A DNA stretch of 64,000 nucleotides. Origin: Alphaproteobacteria bacterium (GTDB taxonomy: Bacteria; Pseudomonadota; Alphaproteobacteria; Ferrovibrionales; Ferrovibrionaceae). Below, piece by piece: positions 47,594-56,334 of the stretch (the first letter of the stretch is position 1; each line of letters opens with the position of its first letter). The translations under genes were made by a program, and so were the position numbers. The notes under the pieces are model-generated. The model was not told where the DNA came from. It saw only the letters and a program-made list of their open reading frames with translations, and searched no databases. The stretch covers positions 248,001 through 312,000 of the forward strand of contig JAFKFH010000006.1 in NCBI GenBank assembly GCA_017307375.1. The letters run 5' to 3'.

Positions 47594-49072
47594 TCAGTCT
47601 TCCTCGCCCATGTGGTAGAGGATGTCGCCCGGCGTCGACAGCGGGGCGGAAAGCGTGATGCGCAAGGCCGCGGCATAGAACAGCGGCGGGGCCATGGTGC
47701 GGGCCAGCTCGACCACCCGGGCCTGCAGTTCCGCGACCTTCTGCGGGTTGCTCGCCGACAGGTCGGTCTTCTCGGAGGGATCGGCCTCGATGTCGAACAG
47801 TTCCAGCTTCGGCGGCAGCAGCACCTGCCAGACCAGCTTCCACTTGCCGTCGCGCACCGCGCCCTGGGTCGGCTCGATATTGTAGACCAGCCCGTCGCGG
47901 GGCGAGCCCTTGCCGGCGGCCAGGGCCTGCCAGATGTCCATGCCGTCGATCGGCTTGGTGTTCTCGACCTTGGCCCCCGCGAGCTTGGCGAGGGTCGGCA
48001 GCATGTCGACGACATGCATGACGCCGTTGGCCTCGCCGGGGGCGATCCGGCCCGGCCAGTTCGCCAGCGCCACGACGCGCGTGCCACCTTCGTAGAGGCT
48101 GCCCTTGCCTTCGCGGTAGGGGGTGTTGTTCGGCGGCAGGTCGCCGGCCACGACGCCCTCGCCGACGAACATCGCCGAGCGGGTGCCGCCGTTGTCGCTG
48201 TGGAAGACGATCAGCGTGTTGTCGCGCATGCCGCGACGGGTCAGCGCGTCGACCACGCGGCCGATCTGCTCGTCCATCGCGGTGACCATGGCGGCATAGG
48301 CGCGCCGGCTGGGGTCGGCGATGGTCGCGTAGCGGTCGAGATAGGCCTGGGGCGCCTGGTAGGGCGTATGCGGCGCGGTGAACGACAGGTCGAGGAACAG
48401 CGGTGTCGCCGGATCGTGGCTCTCGATCAGCCGGACGGCCTCGGCCCCGAACAGTTCGGTATCGTAGCCGACCTCGTCGAGCAGGGTGTTGTCGCGGTAC
48501 CAGTCCTTGGCGCCGTGCGATTCCAGCTTGAAGTGGTCGATCTCGCCGACCAGCGCGCCGTAGAAGTAGTCGAAGCCGCGCTGGCGCGGCCAGTAGTCCT
48601 GCTTGGCGTGCCCCAGATGCCACTTGCCGATCAGGGCCGTGCGATAACCCGCCGACTTGAGGATCTGCGGCAGCAGCGTCTCGTCGGTCGCGAGCCCGTA
48701 GGTCGCGCCCGACGGGATCGCGCCGGTCTGCAGGCCGTAGCGCATCGGGTAGCGCCCGGTCATCAGCGCCGCTCGGGTCGGCGTGCAGAGGGGCAGCGTG
48801 TAGAAGCTGGACAGCTTCATCCCCTCGGCGGCCAGACGGTCGAGGACCGGCGTCTTGATGTCCGAGCCGTGGAAGCCGACATCGGCAAAGCCGAGATCGT
48901 CGGCGATGATGTAGACGATATGCGGGCGCGGCGCGGCCTGGGCGCCGGCCGGGGAGGCGAGGGCCGAAAGGCCCGCCACCGCGGCCAGGAAGCCGGCGCC
49001 GCCGGCCAGCACGTCCCGCCGGCTGGGGGCGGCGCTTGCGGCGTCGCTCGGGGACTGGGTGTCATTGCTCAT
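47594..49072 (-). CDS. Tat-exported sulfatase (formylglycine type)
   Basis: A 492-residue type I sulfatase. A Tat signal (SRRDVLAGGAGFLAAVAG, residues 17-34) sends it to the periplasm. Asp58-Asp59 bind metal, and Cys96 in the CTPTR motif becomes the formylglycine residue; GKWHLGH and SDNGG are also present. It removes sulfate from an aryl or alkyl ester. It lies 8 bases after the FGE gene that matures it. Because Tat substrates are exported folded, modification before export is possible. Confidence 0.92.
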   Translation of the reverse strand: MSNDTQSPSDAASAAPSRRDVLAGGAGFLAAVAGLSALASPAGAQAAPRPHIVYIIADDLGFADVGFHGSDIKTPVLDRLAAEGMKLSSFYTLPLCTPTRAALMTGRYPMRYGLQTGAIPSGATYGLATDETLLPQILKSAGYRTALIGKWHLGHAKQDYWPRQRGFDYFYGALVGEIDHFKLESHGAKDWYRDNTLLDEVGYDTELFGAEAVRLIESHDPATPLFLDLSFTAPHTPYQAPQAYLDRYATIADPSRRAYAAMVTAMDEQIGRVVDALTRRGMRDNTLIVFHSDNGGTRSAMFVGEGVVAGDLPPNNTPYREGKGSLYEGGTRVVALANWPGRIAPGEANGVMHVVDMLPTLAKLAGAKVENTKPIDGMDIWQALAAGKGSPRDGLVYNIEPTQGAVRDGKWKLVWQVLLPPKLELFDIEADPSEKTDLSASNPQKVAELQARVVELARTMAPPLFYAAALRITLSAPLSTPGDILYHMGEED

Positions 49073-49080
49073 GGAATACC

Positions 49081-50046
49081 TCACGGGGCAGGGGAGCGGC
49101 GGATGCAGCGAAAGCCGATATGGACGGACGAGGTGTCGACCGTCTGGGGTTGACGGGCTGCCGGGCGATAGCGCCGGCAGTAGCTGGGGGCGCAGAGATG
49201 CGAGCCGCCTTTGAGGACCTTGCGCGGCAGCCGGTCACCGGCGGCGAGATCGCGGCTTTCCGCTTCGCTGCCGCCGCGCGGATTGCGCGGCAGGCAGCAC
49301 GGCTTGCCCGCCGTCGCGGCGTGATCGGCCCGGTACCAGTCGGCAGTCCATTCCCAGACATTGCCGATCATGTCGTAGAGGCCATGGCCGTTGGCCGGGA
49401 AGGCCGCGACCGGCGAGGTGCCGACATGGCCGTCTTCGGCCAGATTCTCGACCGGAAAGCGGCCCTGCCAGGTGTTGGCCCGGTGAATGCCGTCGGGCAC
49501 CAGCGTGTCGCCCCAGGCGAAGGCTGCGCCGTCGAGGCCGCCGCGGGCCGCATATTCCCATTCCGCCTCGGTCGGCAGTTCCTTGCCCTGCCAGCGGGCA
49601 TAGGCTTCGGCGTCGGCCAGGGCGACATGGACCACGGGGTGATCGGCCCGGCCGTCGATCGTGCTGTCGGGGCCTTGCGGATGCCGCCAGTCGGCACCGG
49701 GAACGAGGTGCCACCAGCGCGTCCAGTCGTCGGTGCCGGCCTGACCCGGCTGGCGGAAGACCAGCGACGCGGGCACCAGCAAGGCGGGGTCGGCGCCCGG
49801 ATAATCCTCGGGTCGGGGCTGCCGTTCGGCGAGGGTGACGTAGCCGGTCGCCGCGACGAAATGCGCGAAATCGGCGTTGGTCACCGGAAAGCGATCGATC
49901 CAGAAACCATCTACCGCAACCAGGTGTGCCGGTGCCTCTTCGGGGTAGTGGACATCCGACCCCATGCGGAACGTACCGCCGGGCAGCCGGACCATCGTTT
50001 CCTCGGCTGCGGACGCAGGGGCGCAGGCCGCAAGTCCACCGTTCAT
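49081..50046 (-). CDS. Formylglycine-generating enzyme (SUMF1 family)
   Basis: A 321-residue protein: RLPGGTFRMGSD, RFPVTNADFAHFV, LPTEAEWEYAARGG, GNVWEWTADWY, and the copper-binding catalytic pair Cys285 and Cys290 in GGSHLCAPSYCRRYR. It converts the cysteine of CxPxR in the neighbouring sulfatase to formylglycine. ATG 50046 has GGAG 6 bases upstream; ATG 50070, directly after the AraC stop, has no site. No signal peptide is visible, so it acts in the cytoplasm. Confidence 0.93.
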   Translation of the reverse strand: MNGGLAACAPASAAEETMVRLPGGTFRMGSDVHYPEEAPAHLVAVDGFWIDRFPVTNADFAHFVAATGYVTLAERQPRPEDYPGADPALLVPASLVFRQPGQAGTDDWTRWWHLVPGADWRHPQGPDSTIDGRADHPVVHVALADAEAYARWQGKELPTEAEWEYAARGGLDGAAFAWGDTLVPDGIHRANTWQGRFPVENLAEDGHVGTSPVAAFPANGHGLYDMIGNVWEWTADWYRADHAATAGKPCCLPRNPRGGSEAESRDLAAGDRLPRKVLKGGSHLCAPSYCRRYRPAARQPQTVDTSSVHIGFRCIRRSPAP

Positions 50047-50070
50047 GCTCGTCTCCGCCGGGCCCGACAT

Positions 50071-51120
50071 TCAGGCTTCGCGCTGGGATAGCGACGATCC
50101 GCCGGTCCTCGCAATTGCCATTTGGCGCCACGCCATGGGTGTCAGCCCTTCCCAGCGCCGGAAGGCGCGGACGAAATGGGCCGGGTCGGAATAGCCCAGG
50201 GCACGGGCGACGCTGCCCACCGGCAGCGGCGACTCCGCAAGATAATGGCGCGCCCGGCCCTGGCGCCATTGATCGAGCAGCGCCTCGAATGACGTGCCGC
50301 GGGCGGCCAGCCGGCGCTGGAGGCTGCGCGGCGATATGCCTAGCGTCTGGCTCGTATCGAGCAAGGTCGGGGGCCGGACCAGAACGACGGCCTCGAACAA
50401 GGACAGGAGGATCCCGACCAGCGCGTCGTCGTCGAGGGGCCCCGGTCCGGCCGGCAGCGAGACGTCGTCCCTGATGATACCGGCCGCGCCAATGGCAACA
50501 TTCCGCCGGTCGAGCAAGGCGGCATCGAAACTGAGCGTGAGTTCGGCCCCCGGCGCGAAACTGACCGGCGTTTGCAGCTTGTCCTCATAGCGCGCCATGG
50601 TGACACGCGCGCGATGCGGCAACGTGACGTGGATGTCGGCCCGGGCATCGCCGACAATCCCCCGGATTGCGCCGAGCAGGAATCCCGCAACCCCCTCGTT
50701 CAGCACGGCGGCATGGTCGGTGTCGCTGTCGGCGAGCCGATGGTGCATGACGGCGCGGTCGCCGCGCAGTCTGAGGCCGTAGGCGATGCCACCCTGCAGG
50801 GAAGGCATGTGGCGAACATGCGCGACCAGGCATTCACCCAGGGTACCGCCGGCGAAGAGCGCCTGACCGGTCGGGCCAAGTTCGGCAGGATCGGCCGAGG
50901 TCGCCAGGTCGAGGCCGATGGCCGGGTTGTCGCTGCGCCGGGCCAGATTCTGCAACACGCTGCAGATCTGGGCACGGGCGACGACGCGGCCTATCGGCAG
51001 GGTGTCTTCTGCCTTGATGCCCGCCTGTGCCAGCATTGCCGGCAGGGACAGGCCGTGCGCCTGTGCCACCTGGGGCAGCATGTGGAGCAGAGCCAGCCTG
51101 ACGGGATGTCGGTCCCACAT
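50071..51120 (-). CDS. AraC family transcriptional regulator (OruR-like, arabinose-binding-like N-terminal domain)
   Basis: A 349-residue regulator: an N-terminal ligand domain of the PF12625 type and a C-terminal AraC double HTH (SQTLGISPRSLQRRLAARGTSFEALLDQWRQ, VARALGYSDPAHFVRAFRRWEG). The ATG at 51120 gives the usual family length; the upstream ATG at 51210 lies inside an inverted repeat and is unlikely. Its stop is adjacent to a start of the FGE gene, so the regulator is probably first in an araC-FGE-sulfatase operon, and it diverges from the Lpd-like gene. Confidence 0.88.
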   Translation of the reverse strand: MWDRHPVRLALLHMLPQVAQAHGLSLPAMLAQAGIKAEDTLPIGRVVARAQICSVLQNLARRSDNPAIGLDLATSADPAELGPTGQALFAGGTLGECLVAHVRHMPSLQGGIAYGLRLRGDRAVMHHRLADSDTDHAAVLNEGVAGFLLGAIRGIVGDARADIHVTLPHRARVTMARYEDKLQTPVSFAPGAELTLSFDAALLDRRNVAIGAAGIIRDDVSLPAGPGPLDDDALVGILLSLFEAVVLVRPPTLLDTSQTLGISPRSLQRRLAARGTSFEALLDQWRQGRARHYLAESPLPVGSVARALGYSDPAHFVRAFRRWEGLTPMAWRQMAIARTGGSSLSQREA

Positions 51121-51196
51121 CGCTGCCGCCGTCCTTCCCTTCGATACTGTCGCGATTGTGCCACGGCTCGGCCCGTCTCGATAGATTGGCAGGAAA

Positions 51197-51220
51197 CTTT
51201 CACCCTTCATAAGGTGAAAG
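51197..51220. promoter_or_regulatory. Inverted repeat between the AraC and Lpd-like genes
   Basis: Perfect 8-base arms CTTTCACC and GGTGAAAG flank an 8-base spacer. It lies between two divergent genes, 77 bases from the AraC start and 60 bases from the flavoprotein start. A dimeric regulator is the likely binder. Confidence 0.45.
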
Positions 51221-51279
51221 ATTGTGCCGGTGTCGGCGTCGCCAGAAACCCGCGCCTTGGTCATGGCGTTAGCCCGGCC

Positions 51280-52650
51280 ATGAGAAACATGCATTGCGAT
51301 GTCGCTATCATCGGCGCCGGCACGGCCGGCCTGGCCGCCCGCCGTGCGGCGATTGCGGCCGGCGCCCGTACCGTGCTGATCGAGCGCGGGCCGGGCGGCA
51401 CCACCTGCGCCAGGGTCGGCTGCATGCCGTCCAAGCTGCTTGTTGCCGCGGCCGAGGCAGCCCAGGCAGTGCGCGCGGCGGCACATTTCGGCCTGCGCTG
51501 CGACGGGCCTGCAGTCGACGGCCGTGCGGTGATGGCCCGGGTCCAGCGCCGGCGCGACGGCTTTGTCGCCGGCATGCTGGACGATCTCGATCGTCTCGGC
51601 CCTGACGAGAAGGTCATGGGCGAGGCGCGTTTCATCGATCGCAACACCCTGATCGTCGGTGACGAGGTCAAGATTGCCGCCGCGGCAACGGTGATCGCCA
51701 CGGGGTCGGTTCCGCGCCTGCCCGAGGACCTCGTCGCGCTCGGCGACCGGGTGATCACGTCCGACGCGGCGTTCGACCTGGACGACCTGCCGGCAAGCCT
51801 GGCCGTGCTCGGTGCCGGGCCGCTCGGGCTGGAACTCGGCCAGGCCTTCGCGCGGCTGGGCGTGTCGGTGCACCTGTTCGACCAGAGTGTGTCGCTCGGC
51901 GGATTGGCCGACCCGGGCATCATGGCCGAGGCGCGCCATGTCTTCGGTGCCGACATGGCGATCGCGCTGGGGGTCAGGGTCCGGGCGTCGGCGGATGGCG
52001 ACGGCGTGCGGCTCGCCTGGCGCGATGCCGACGACCAGCCCCGCTCGGTCCGGGTCGACCGCGTGCTGGTGGCGGCCGGCCGGGTGCCCGGCGTGGCCAG
52101 CCTCGATCTTGCGCGCACCGGCCTCGCCCTCGACGACGACGGGCTGCCGCAGGTCGATCCGGTCACCCGGGCCTGCGGCCGCAACCCGATCTTCATGGCC
52201 GGCGACGCCGACGGCGACCGGCCGGTGCTGCACGAGGCCGCGATCGAGGGTCGCATCGCGGGCTGGAACGCGGCGACCTATCCGGTGATCGAGGCCGGCC
52301 GCCGGCATGTGGCACTGGCGGTCGTCTTCACCGATCCGGGGCTGGCCCGGGTGGGGGAAGCCGGCCCGGGCGAAGGCGGCGTCACCGGCTGCCACGACTT
52401 TGCCGGCAACGGGCGCGCCGTGATCGCGGGGCGCGGCGCCGGATTGCTCAAGATCCATGTCGGGCGCGACGGCCGGGTGCGTGGCGCCGAGATGGTCGCG
52501 CCGGGGGCCGAGCATCTGGCTCATCTGCTGGCCTGGGGCATCGCTGCCGGGATCGACCTTCCCCGCATGCTGGACATGCCGTTCTACCACCCGACCTTCG
52601 AGGAGGGCGTGCGCGGGGCGCTGGAAGATGCCCGGAAAAGGCTCGGCTGA
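51280..52650 (+). CDS. Dihydrolipoamide dehydrogenase-like flavoprotein disulfide reductase
   Basis: A 456-residue class I pyridine nucleotide-disulfide oxidoreductase. FAD site VAIIGAGTAGLAARR, redox pair Cys43/Cys48 (TTCARVGCMPSK), NAD site VLGAGPLGLELGQAFARLG, and the C-terminal His437-Glu442 pair (FYHPTFEEG) are all there, so it should be an active dithiol reductase. It is not next to any 2-oxoacid dehydrogenase gene, and the sequence is shorter in the dimer domain than housekeeping Lpd. The partner disulfide is unknown. It ends 20 bases before an EcfG-type promoter. Confidence 0.88.
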   Translation: MRNMHCDVAIIGAGTAGLAARRAAIAAGARTVLIERGPGGTTCARVGCMPSKLLVAAAEAAQAVRAAAHFGLRCDGPAVDGRAVMARVQRRRDGFVAGMLDDLDRLGPDEKVMGEARFIDRNTLIVGDEVKIAAAATVIATGSVPRLPEDLVALGDRVITSDAAFDLDDLPASLAVLGAGPLGLELGQAFARLGVSVHLFDQSVSLGGLADPGIMAEARHVFGADMAIALGVRVRASADGDGVRLAWRDADDQPRSVRVDRVLVAAGRVPGVASLDLARTGLALDDDGLPQVDPVTRACGRNPIFMAGDADGDRPVLHEAAIEGRIAGWNAATYPVIEAGRRHVALAVVFTDPGLARVGEAGPGEGGVTGCHDFAGNGRAVIAGRGAGLLKIHVGRDGRVRGAEMVAPGAEHLAHLLAWGIAAGIDLPRMLDMPFYHPTFEEGVRGALEDARKRLG

Positions 52651-52669
52651 GATTTTCTGCGCGGGGGTT

Positions 52670-52694
52670 GGAACCCGGCTGCCGCCCCGGCGTT
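52670..52694 (+). promoter_or_regulatory. EcfG-type stress promoter for the 58-residue protein
   Basis: GGAAC (52670-52674), 16 bases, then CGTT (52691-52694): an exact match to the alphaproteobacterial EcfG consensus. The -10 lies 24 bases before the start codon, with a GGAGG ribosome site between. Confidence 0.7.
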
Positions 52695-52717
52695 CATCGG
52701 CGTCTGGAGGTGCTGCG

Positions 52718-52894
52718 ATGCCGATGACCTTCAACCAGATCTGGTTGGGCCTGTTCCTTCTGGTGGCAGCCCTGGCCGCGGCCAGCGACTTCGGGGCGCC
52801 CGATCTTCAGCGCGACCTGGTCGCCCGGATCGCCGATGGCGACGCTTGCTCCGCGCCGGCGCCCTGTGTCCCGGAACTTGCGGCGGTACGCTGA
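52718..52894 (+). CDS. Small membrane protein, 58 residues
   Basis: No family recognised. An N-terminal hydrophobic helix (IWLGLFLLVAALAAASDFGA) is either a membrane anchor or a signal peptide, followed by about 35 polar residues with two cysteines (DACSAPAPCVPE). TGGAGG stands 7 bases before the ATG, and a perfect EcfG-type promoter lies upstream, which supports expression under stress. Confidence 0.62.
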   Translation: MPMTFNQIWLGLFLLVAALAAASDFGAPDLQRDLVARIADGDACSAPAPCVPELAAVR

Positions 52895-52898
52895 AGTT
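52873..52898 (+). promoter_or_regulatory. Weaker EcfG-type promoter for the BON-DUF72 pair
   Basis: GGAAC (52873-52877), 17 bases, then AGTT (52895-52898). The -10 has one mismatch. It overlaps the end of the small membrane protein gene and lies 43 bases before the BON start, so the three genes could also be read from 52670. Confidence 0.45.
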
Positions 52899-52941
52899 GT
52901 CCCGCTACCGCCGGTAATCCCGGTTGCAGGAGGTAGCATCA

Positions 52942-53529
52942 ATGTCGCAGCGTTTTCGTCCTGATCCGTCGCACCGCGACCTCGGCTATTCCCCCTATGA
53001 CGATGATCGCGGGCGTTATGCGGCCGGCCTGCAGCGCGACGACTATCGGCGGTCGCCGGAACGCGACGATATCGCTGGCAGATACCCCGATCGGGATGGC
53101 GGCGACGTCCAAACCGGAGATGTCGATGCCCGTGGCCGGTCGAAGGCCAGCGAGTCTACCGGCCGGGTCCATGGCCCGGTCTACGGCGTCTCGGGCGCCT
53201 CGTCCTCACGAGACTATTGGCGCCGCGCCCTCCGGCGCCAGCCCTCGGTGCCCGAGGGACCGCATCGCGGACACGGCCCGAAGGGTTACACCCGCACCGA
53301 TGCCCGGCTGCATGAAGCGATCTGCGACCGCCTCACCGACGATCCCGATATCGACGCCCGCAACATCACCGTCACGGTGAGCGATGGTGTGGTCACGCTC
53401 GAAGGGCGGGTCGACAATCGACTGTCGAAGCATATCGTCGAGGACTTGGTCGACGATTGCGGTGGGGTGAAGGGCATCCGCAATCTGATCGATGTCGAGG
53501 CTCGTTCCGGCACGCCAGGCCGGGCATGA
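52942..53529 (+). CDS. BON-domain protein
   Basis: A 195-residue protein. The first 110 residues are disordered and rich in Arg, Asp, Gly and Ser, and the C-terminal 70 form one BON domain (LHEAICDRLTDDPDIDARNITVTVSDGVVTLEGRVDNRLSKHIVEDLVDDCGGV). BON domains bind membranes or lipids and appear often in stress-induced envelope proteins. There is no signal peptide, so it may be cytoplasmic. AGGAGG lies 7 bases upstream. It overlaps the DUF72 gene (ATGA). Confidence 0.88.
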   Translation: MSQRFRPDPSHRDLGYSPYDDDRGRYAAGLQRDDYRRSPERDDIAGRYPDRDGGDVQTGDVDARGRSKASESTGRVHGPVYGVSGASSSRDYWRRALRRQPSVPEGPHRGHGPKGYTRTDARLHEAICDRLTDDPDIDARNITVTVSDGVVTLEGRVDNRLSKHIVEDLVDDCGGVKGIRNLIDVEARSGTPGRA

Positions 53530-54470
53530 CCCAGCCGCGCCGGCCCGCTGGGTGGCCGGCCAGCGTCCGCATCGGCATATCCGGCTGGACCTATGCTCCC
53601 TGGCGTGGGGCTTTCTACCCCGATGACCTGCCGAAGAAGCGCGAGCTTGCCTTTGCCGCTCGCCGCTTCGAGGCGATCGAGATCAACGGCACCTTCTATG
53701 GCCTGCAGACCCCGGCAAGCTTCGGTCGCTGGGCGGAGGAGACGCCGGAAGACTTCGTCTTCGCCGTCAAGGGCTCGCGCTTCATCACCCATCTGTTGCG
53801 CCTGCGCGATATCGAGACGCCGCTGGCCAATTTCGTTGCCTCCGGCCTGCTGCGTCTGGGGGCCAAGCTTGGCCCTATACTATGGCAGTTCCCGCCAAGC
53901 TTTCGCTTCGAGCCCGACCGGCTGGAGGCCTTCCTCGCCCTGTTGCCGCAGCATACCGATGCGGCGGCGCGGCTGGCGCGGCGCCATGACGGGCGCCTGA
54001 ACGGCCGCGCCTGGATCGAAACGGATGCACGTCGCCGCATGCGCCATGCGATCGAAATCCGGCACGACAGTTTCCGCGACCCTGCCTTCGTCGCCCTGCT
54101 GCGCCGCTACAACGTCGCGCTGGTCTGCGCCGACACCGTCAAGTGGCCGCTGCTGATGGACCTCACCGCGGATTTCGTCTATTGCCGGCTGCATGGGTCG
54201 CAGGAACTCTACCGCAGCGCCTATCCGGCGGCTGAACTCGACCGCTGGGCCGATCGTGTCGGCGCATGGGCGACAGGTCAGCCGATGGAAGACGGCGATT
54301 TTGCTGGGCGTGGCCGTGGTGTCCGGCGTCGGCGTGATGTCTTCGTGTTCTTCGACAACACCGACAAGCTCCAGGCCCCCATTGATGCCGGGGGCCTGAT
54401 CGAACGCGTCGGACGCCGTCTCGGCGCTCAGGCCAGCGTGTGCAGTTCGCCGGCCGTGGCCGGCGGCTGA
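53526..54470 (+). CDS. DUF72 (YecE-like) protein
   Basis: A 314-residue TIM-barrel-like DUF72 protein: RIGISGWTYAPWRGAFYPDDLP at the start, FEAIEINGTFYGLQTPASFGRWAEETP, ILWQFPPSF, and DVFVFFDNTDK near the end. Function is unknown in the family; proposals include nucleic-acid or cofactor handling. Its start overlaps the BON gene, and its end overlaps the diiron oxidase gene tail-to-tail by 43 bases. Confidence 0.88.
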   Translation: MTQPRRPAGWPASVRIGISGWTYAPWRGAFYPDDLPKKRELAFAARRFEAIEINGTFYGLQTPASFGRWAEETPEDFVFAVKGSRFITHLLRLRDIETPLANFVASGLLRLGAKLGPILWQFPPSFRFEPDRLEAFLALLPQHTDAAARLARRHDGRLNGRAWIETDARRRMRHAIEIRHDSFRDPAFVALLRRYNVALVCADTVKWPLLMDLTADFVYCRLHGSQELYRSAYPAAELDRWADRVGAWATGQPMEDGDFAGRGRGVRRRRDVFVFFDNTDKLQAPIDAGGLIERVGRRLGAQASVCSSPAVAGG

Positions 54471-55369
54471 CCCGCGCCTTCGCGGAACCGGGCTCCCATC
54501 GCGGCGAAATGGCGGCGATAGCGCTCGAAACAGCGCGCCCCGCACCACAGCCGCAGCAAGGCACCCTCGGCGATCGGTCGCGCGCAGGCCGGATTGTCGG
54601 CTACGAGCGGCAGCAGCACCTCGTGGTTCCAGGCCGCCGAATGCCGCACGTCGAGGGTCGCATGCAGCGTGAAGTAATGGCGTGTGCCCGCCGCCAGCCC
54701 GAGCCGCCGCAGGCCCGCATCGACAAAGGGCGCTCGCGTCGGCGCCGTCAGCTCGATCACCCCCAGCGCGCCGATCGACTGGTAGGCGTAGCGCCGATTG
54801 GCAGCCAGCCCGACCATCAGATTGGCCAGCGCCAGCGCTTCCGCCACGACCGGGTCGGGCATCGTGTCGAGTCCAAGGTGATCGGCCAGCCGCGCCAGCA
54901 TCGGGCCATGCATCCCGCGCGCATTGCCTCGCCCCATCTCGTCCCAGAAGTTCCGCGCCATTTCGAGTTTGGGCCGATCGGGCAGGCGCAGCTGAGTCAG
55001 CGCGACCAAGTCTTCGAACCCGGCCTCGCCTGCCACTTCCTGGCGCAGGAACCAGCGCATCTGCGCCAGATCGGCCTTTTCCGCCAGATAGGGAAACAGC
55101 GGATCGTACTGACCTGGCCCGTCGCGCTTGAGATCTTCGAACCAGGCGACGAAGGCGTCGGCTTCATCCGGCACGGCATCGAGCAGCGGGGCAACGGCCG
55201 TGCGGGCATCCTCGATGAAGGCATGTTCGGCGAGGCGGGCATGGTGCTCGCGCTCCAGCGCGGTCCGCCAGTCGGGGTCGCCGGCCACGGCCGGCACCAG
55301 GCGGTTGCGATTGAAGCGCGCGAGATCCATCTGCTGCTGATGGGAGAGGATGCCGGGTACGGCAGACAT
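54428..55369 (-). CDS. Heme-oxygenase-like diiron oxidase (HDO, iron-containing redox enzyme family)
   Basis: A 313-residue all-helical protein. The second metal-binding helix matches HDO enzymes exactly: His236-x3-Asp240-x2-His243 (LHATLDVRH). Glu111/Glu115, Glu144 and His154 (FWDEMGRGNARGMHG) and Glu206 (GVIEL) are further candidate ligands. HDO-fold enzymes use O2 for N-oxygenation, C-C cleavage or desaturation of amino acids and fatty acids in natural-product pathways. It starts 5 bases after the methyltransferase stop, so the two form one operon. Substrate unknown. Confidence 0.82.
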   Translation of the reverse strand: MSAVPGILSHQQQMDLARFNRNRLVPAVAGDPDWRTALEREHHARLAEHAFIEDARTAVAPLLDAVPDEADAFVAWFEDLKRDGPGQYDPLFPYLAEKADLAQMRWFLRQEVAGEAGFEDLVALTQLRLPDRPKLEMARNFWDEMGRGNARGMHGPMLARLADHLGLDTMPDPVVAEALALANLMVGLAANRRYAYQSIGALGVIELTAPTRAPFVDAGLRRLGLAAGTRHYFTLHATLDVRHSAAWNHEVLLPLVADNPACARPIAEGALLRLWCGARCFERYRRHFAAMGARFREGAGQPPATAGELHTLA

Positions 55370-55374
55370 GGCAA

Positions 55375-56328
55375 CTACCTTTCCTGGGTGACGACCATCA
55401 GCACGGCCGCGATGCGGTCGGCGCGGCCGTAAGCTGCGGTTTCGAGTTCTTCGCCGAAGACGTCAGGGTCGATTTCCTCGTAATGCCAGTTGCGGCCTGC
55501 CAGGCGCGCAACCATCTCGGCCCGGAAGGCATCGTGGCCGCCGACGATGGCCGACCCGGTGTAGAGAACGAGGCGTCCGCCGGGATTCAGCCGGGCGGCC
55601 GCCTGCTCGGCGATCCGCACCGACAGCGCAGCACCGAGGTCGCCGCCCCCATGGCGATAGCGTCGTCGCCCGGCATCGACCAGGTATGGCGGATTGGCGA
55701 TGATCAGATCGGCCGTGCCCTCGATGCCGTCCAGCACGTCGCTGTGCCGGCAGGCAACATTTGCAAGGCCGTTGATCGCGGCATTGACAGCGGCGAAGCG
55801 CAGCGCGGCATCATTGATGTCGCCCAGCACGACTGCGGCGCCGTTTCCCAGCCAGGCCGCGACCGCAAGTCCGCCGGCACCGCTGCCGGCACCGATGTCG
55901 ACGATGCGGGCGGTATCGACCGGGACGAGCGGCAGCAGCGCGCGAACGAAGCGATAGGTATCCGGGCCGAAGAACACGGCATCCGCGGCGGTCGTGGGAT
56001 AGGCCGAGTGCACGAACAGCTGGTTTCCCAGGGTCGAGCAGCGGATGCGCGCGCGCAGCAGGCCGGCTTCGGGCTGCAGGATCCCGGCGCGGTCCATCAG
56101 CGCCAGCATCTCCGGCGGCGGCAGCATCGGATCGAATGGGCATGACCAGCCGAAGATATCGGCGAGGTCGGCCGCGATCGGGCTGGCGCGGCGTGCCAGA
56201 ACGCGCCGATGGGTTTCCGGCGTCACTGTCGTGAATCGATATCCACCCGAGATCAGCGCGCGGCCCAGCGCCACCAGCGCGGCATCCTCGTGCCCCAATG
56301 CCTCGCCAGGTGCTGTCGGGATCGTCAT
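55375..56328 (-). CDS. Class I SAM-dependent methyltransferase (NPPY type)
   Basis: A 317-residue protein. An N-terminal helical domain of about 100 residues precedes a Rossmann methyltransferase: motif I VDIGAGSGAGG (143-153), acidic loop GDIND, and NPPY (212-215). NPPY marks enzymes that methylate an amide, amine or aromatic nitrogen, as in PrmC. The C-terminal part (RLNPGGRLVLYTGSAIVGG) is normal. The start codon lies only about 9 bases past the stress promoter -10, so the mRNA may be leaderless. It is first in an operon with the HDO gene. Confidence 0.85.
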   Translation of the reverse strand: MTIPTAPGEALGHEDAALVALGRALISGGYRFTTVTPETHRRVLARRASPIAADLADIFGWSCPFDPMLPPPEMLALMDRAGILQPEAGLLRARIRCSTLGNQLFVHSAYPTTAADAVFFGPDTYRFVRALLPLVPVDTARIVDIGAGSGAGGLAVAAWLGNGAAVVLGDINDAALRFAAVNAAINGLANVACRHSDVLDGIEGTADLIIANPPYLVDAGRRRYRHGGGDLGAALSVRIAEQAAARLNPGGRLVLYTGSAIVGGHDAFRAEMVARLAGRNWHYEEIDPDVFGEELETAAYGRADRIAAVLMVVTQER

Positions 56329-56334
56329 GTGGCC

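Noticed and set aside
50071-52734. An 887-codon open frame on the minus strand covering the Lpd-like gene and the AraC gene
   Set aside because: Only its last 349 codons look like a protein family; the rest is antisense to a clear flavoprotein gene and is a product of high GC content.
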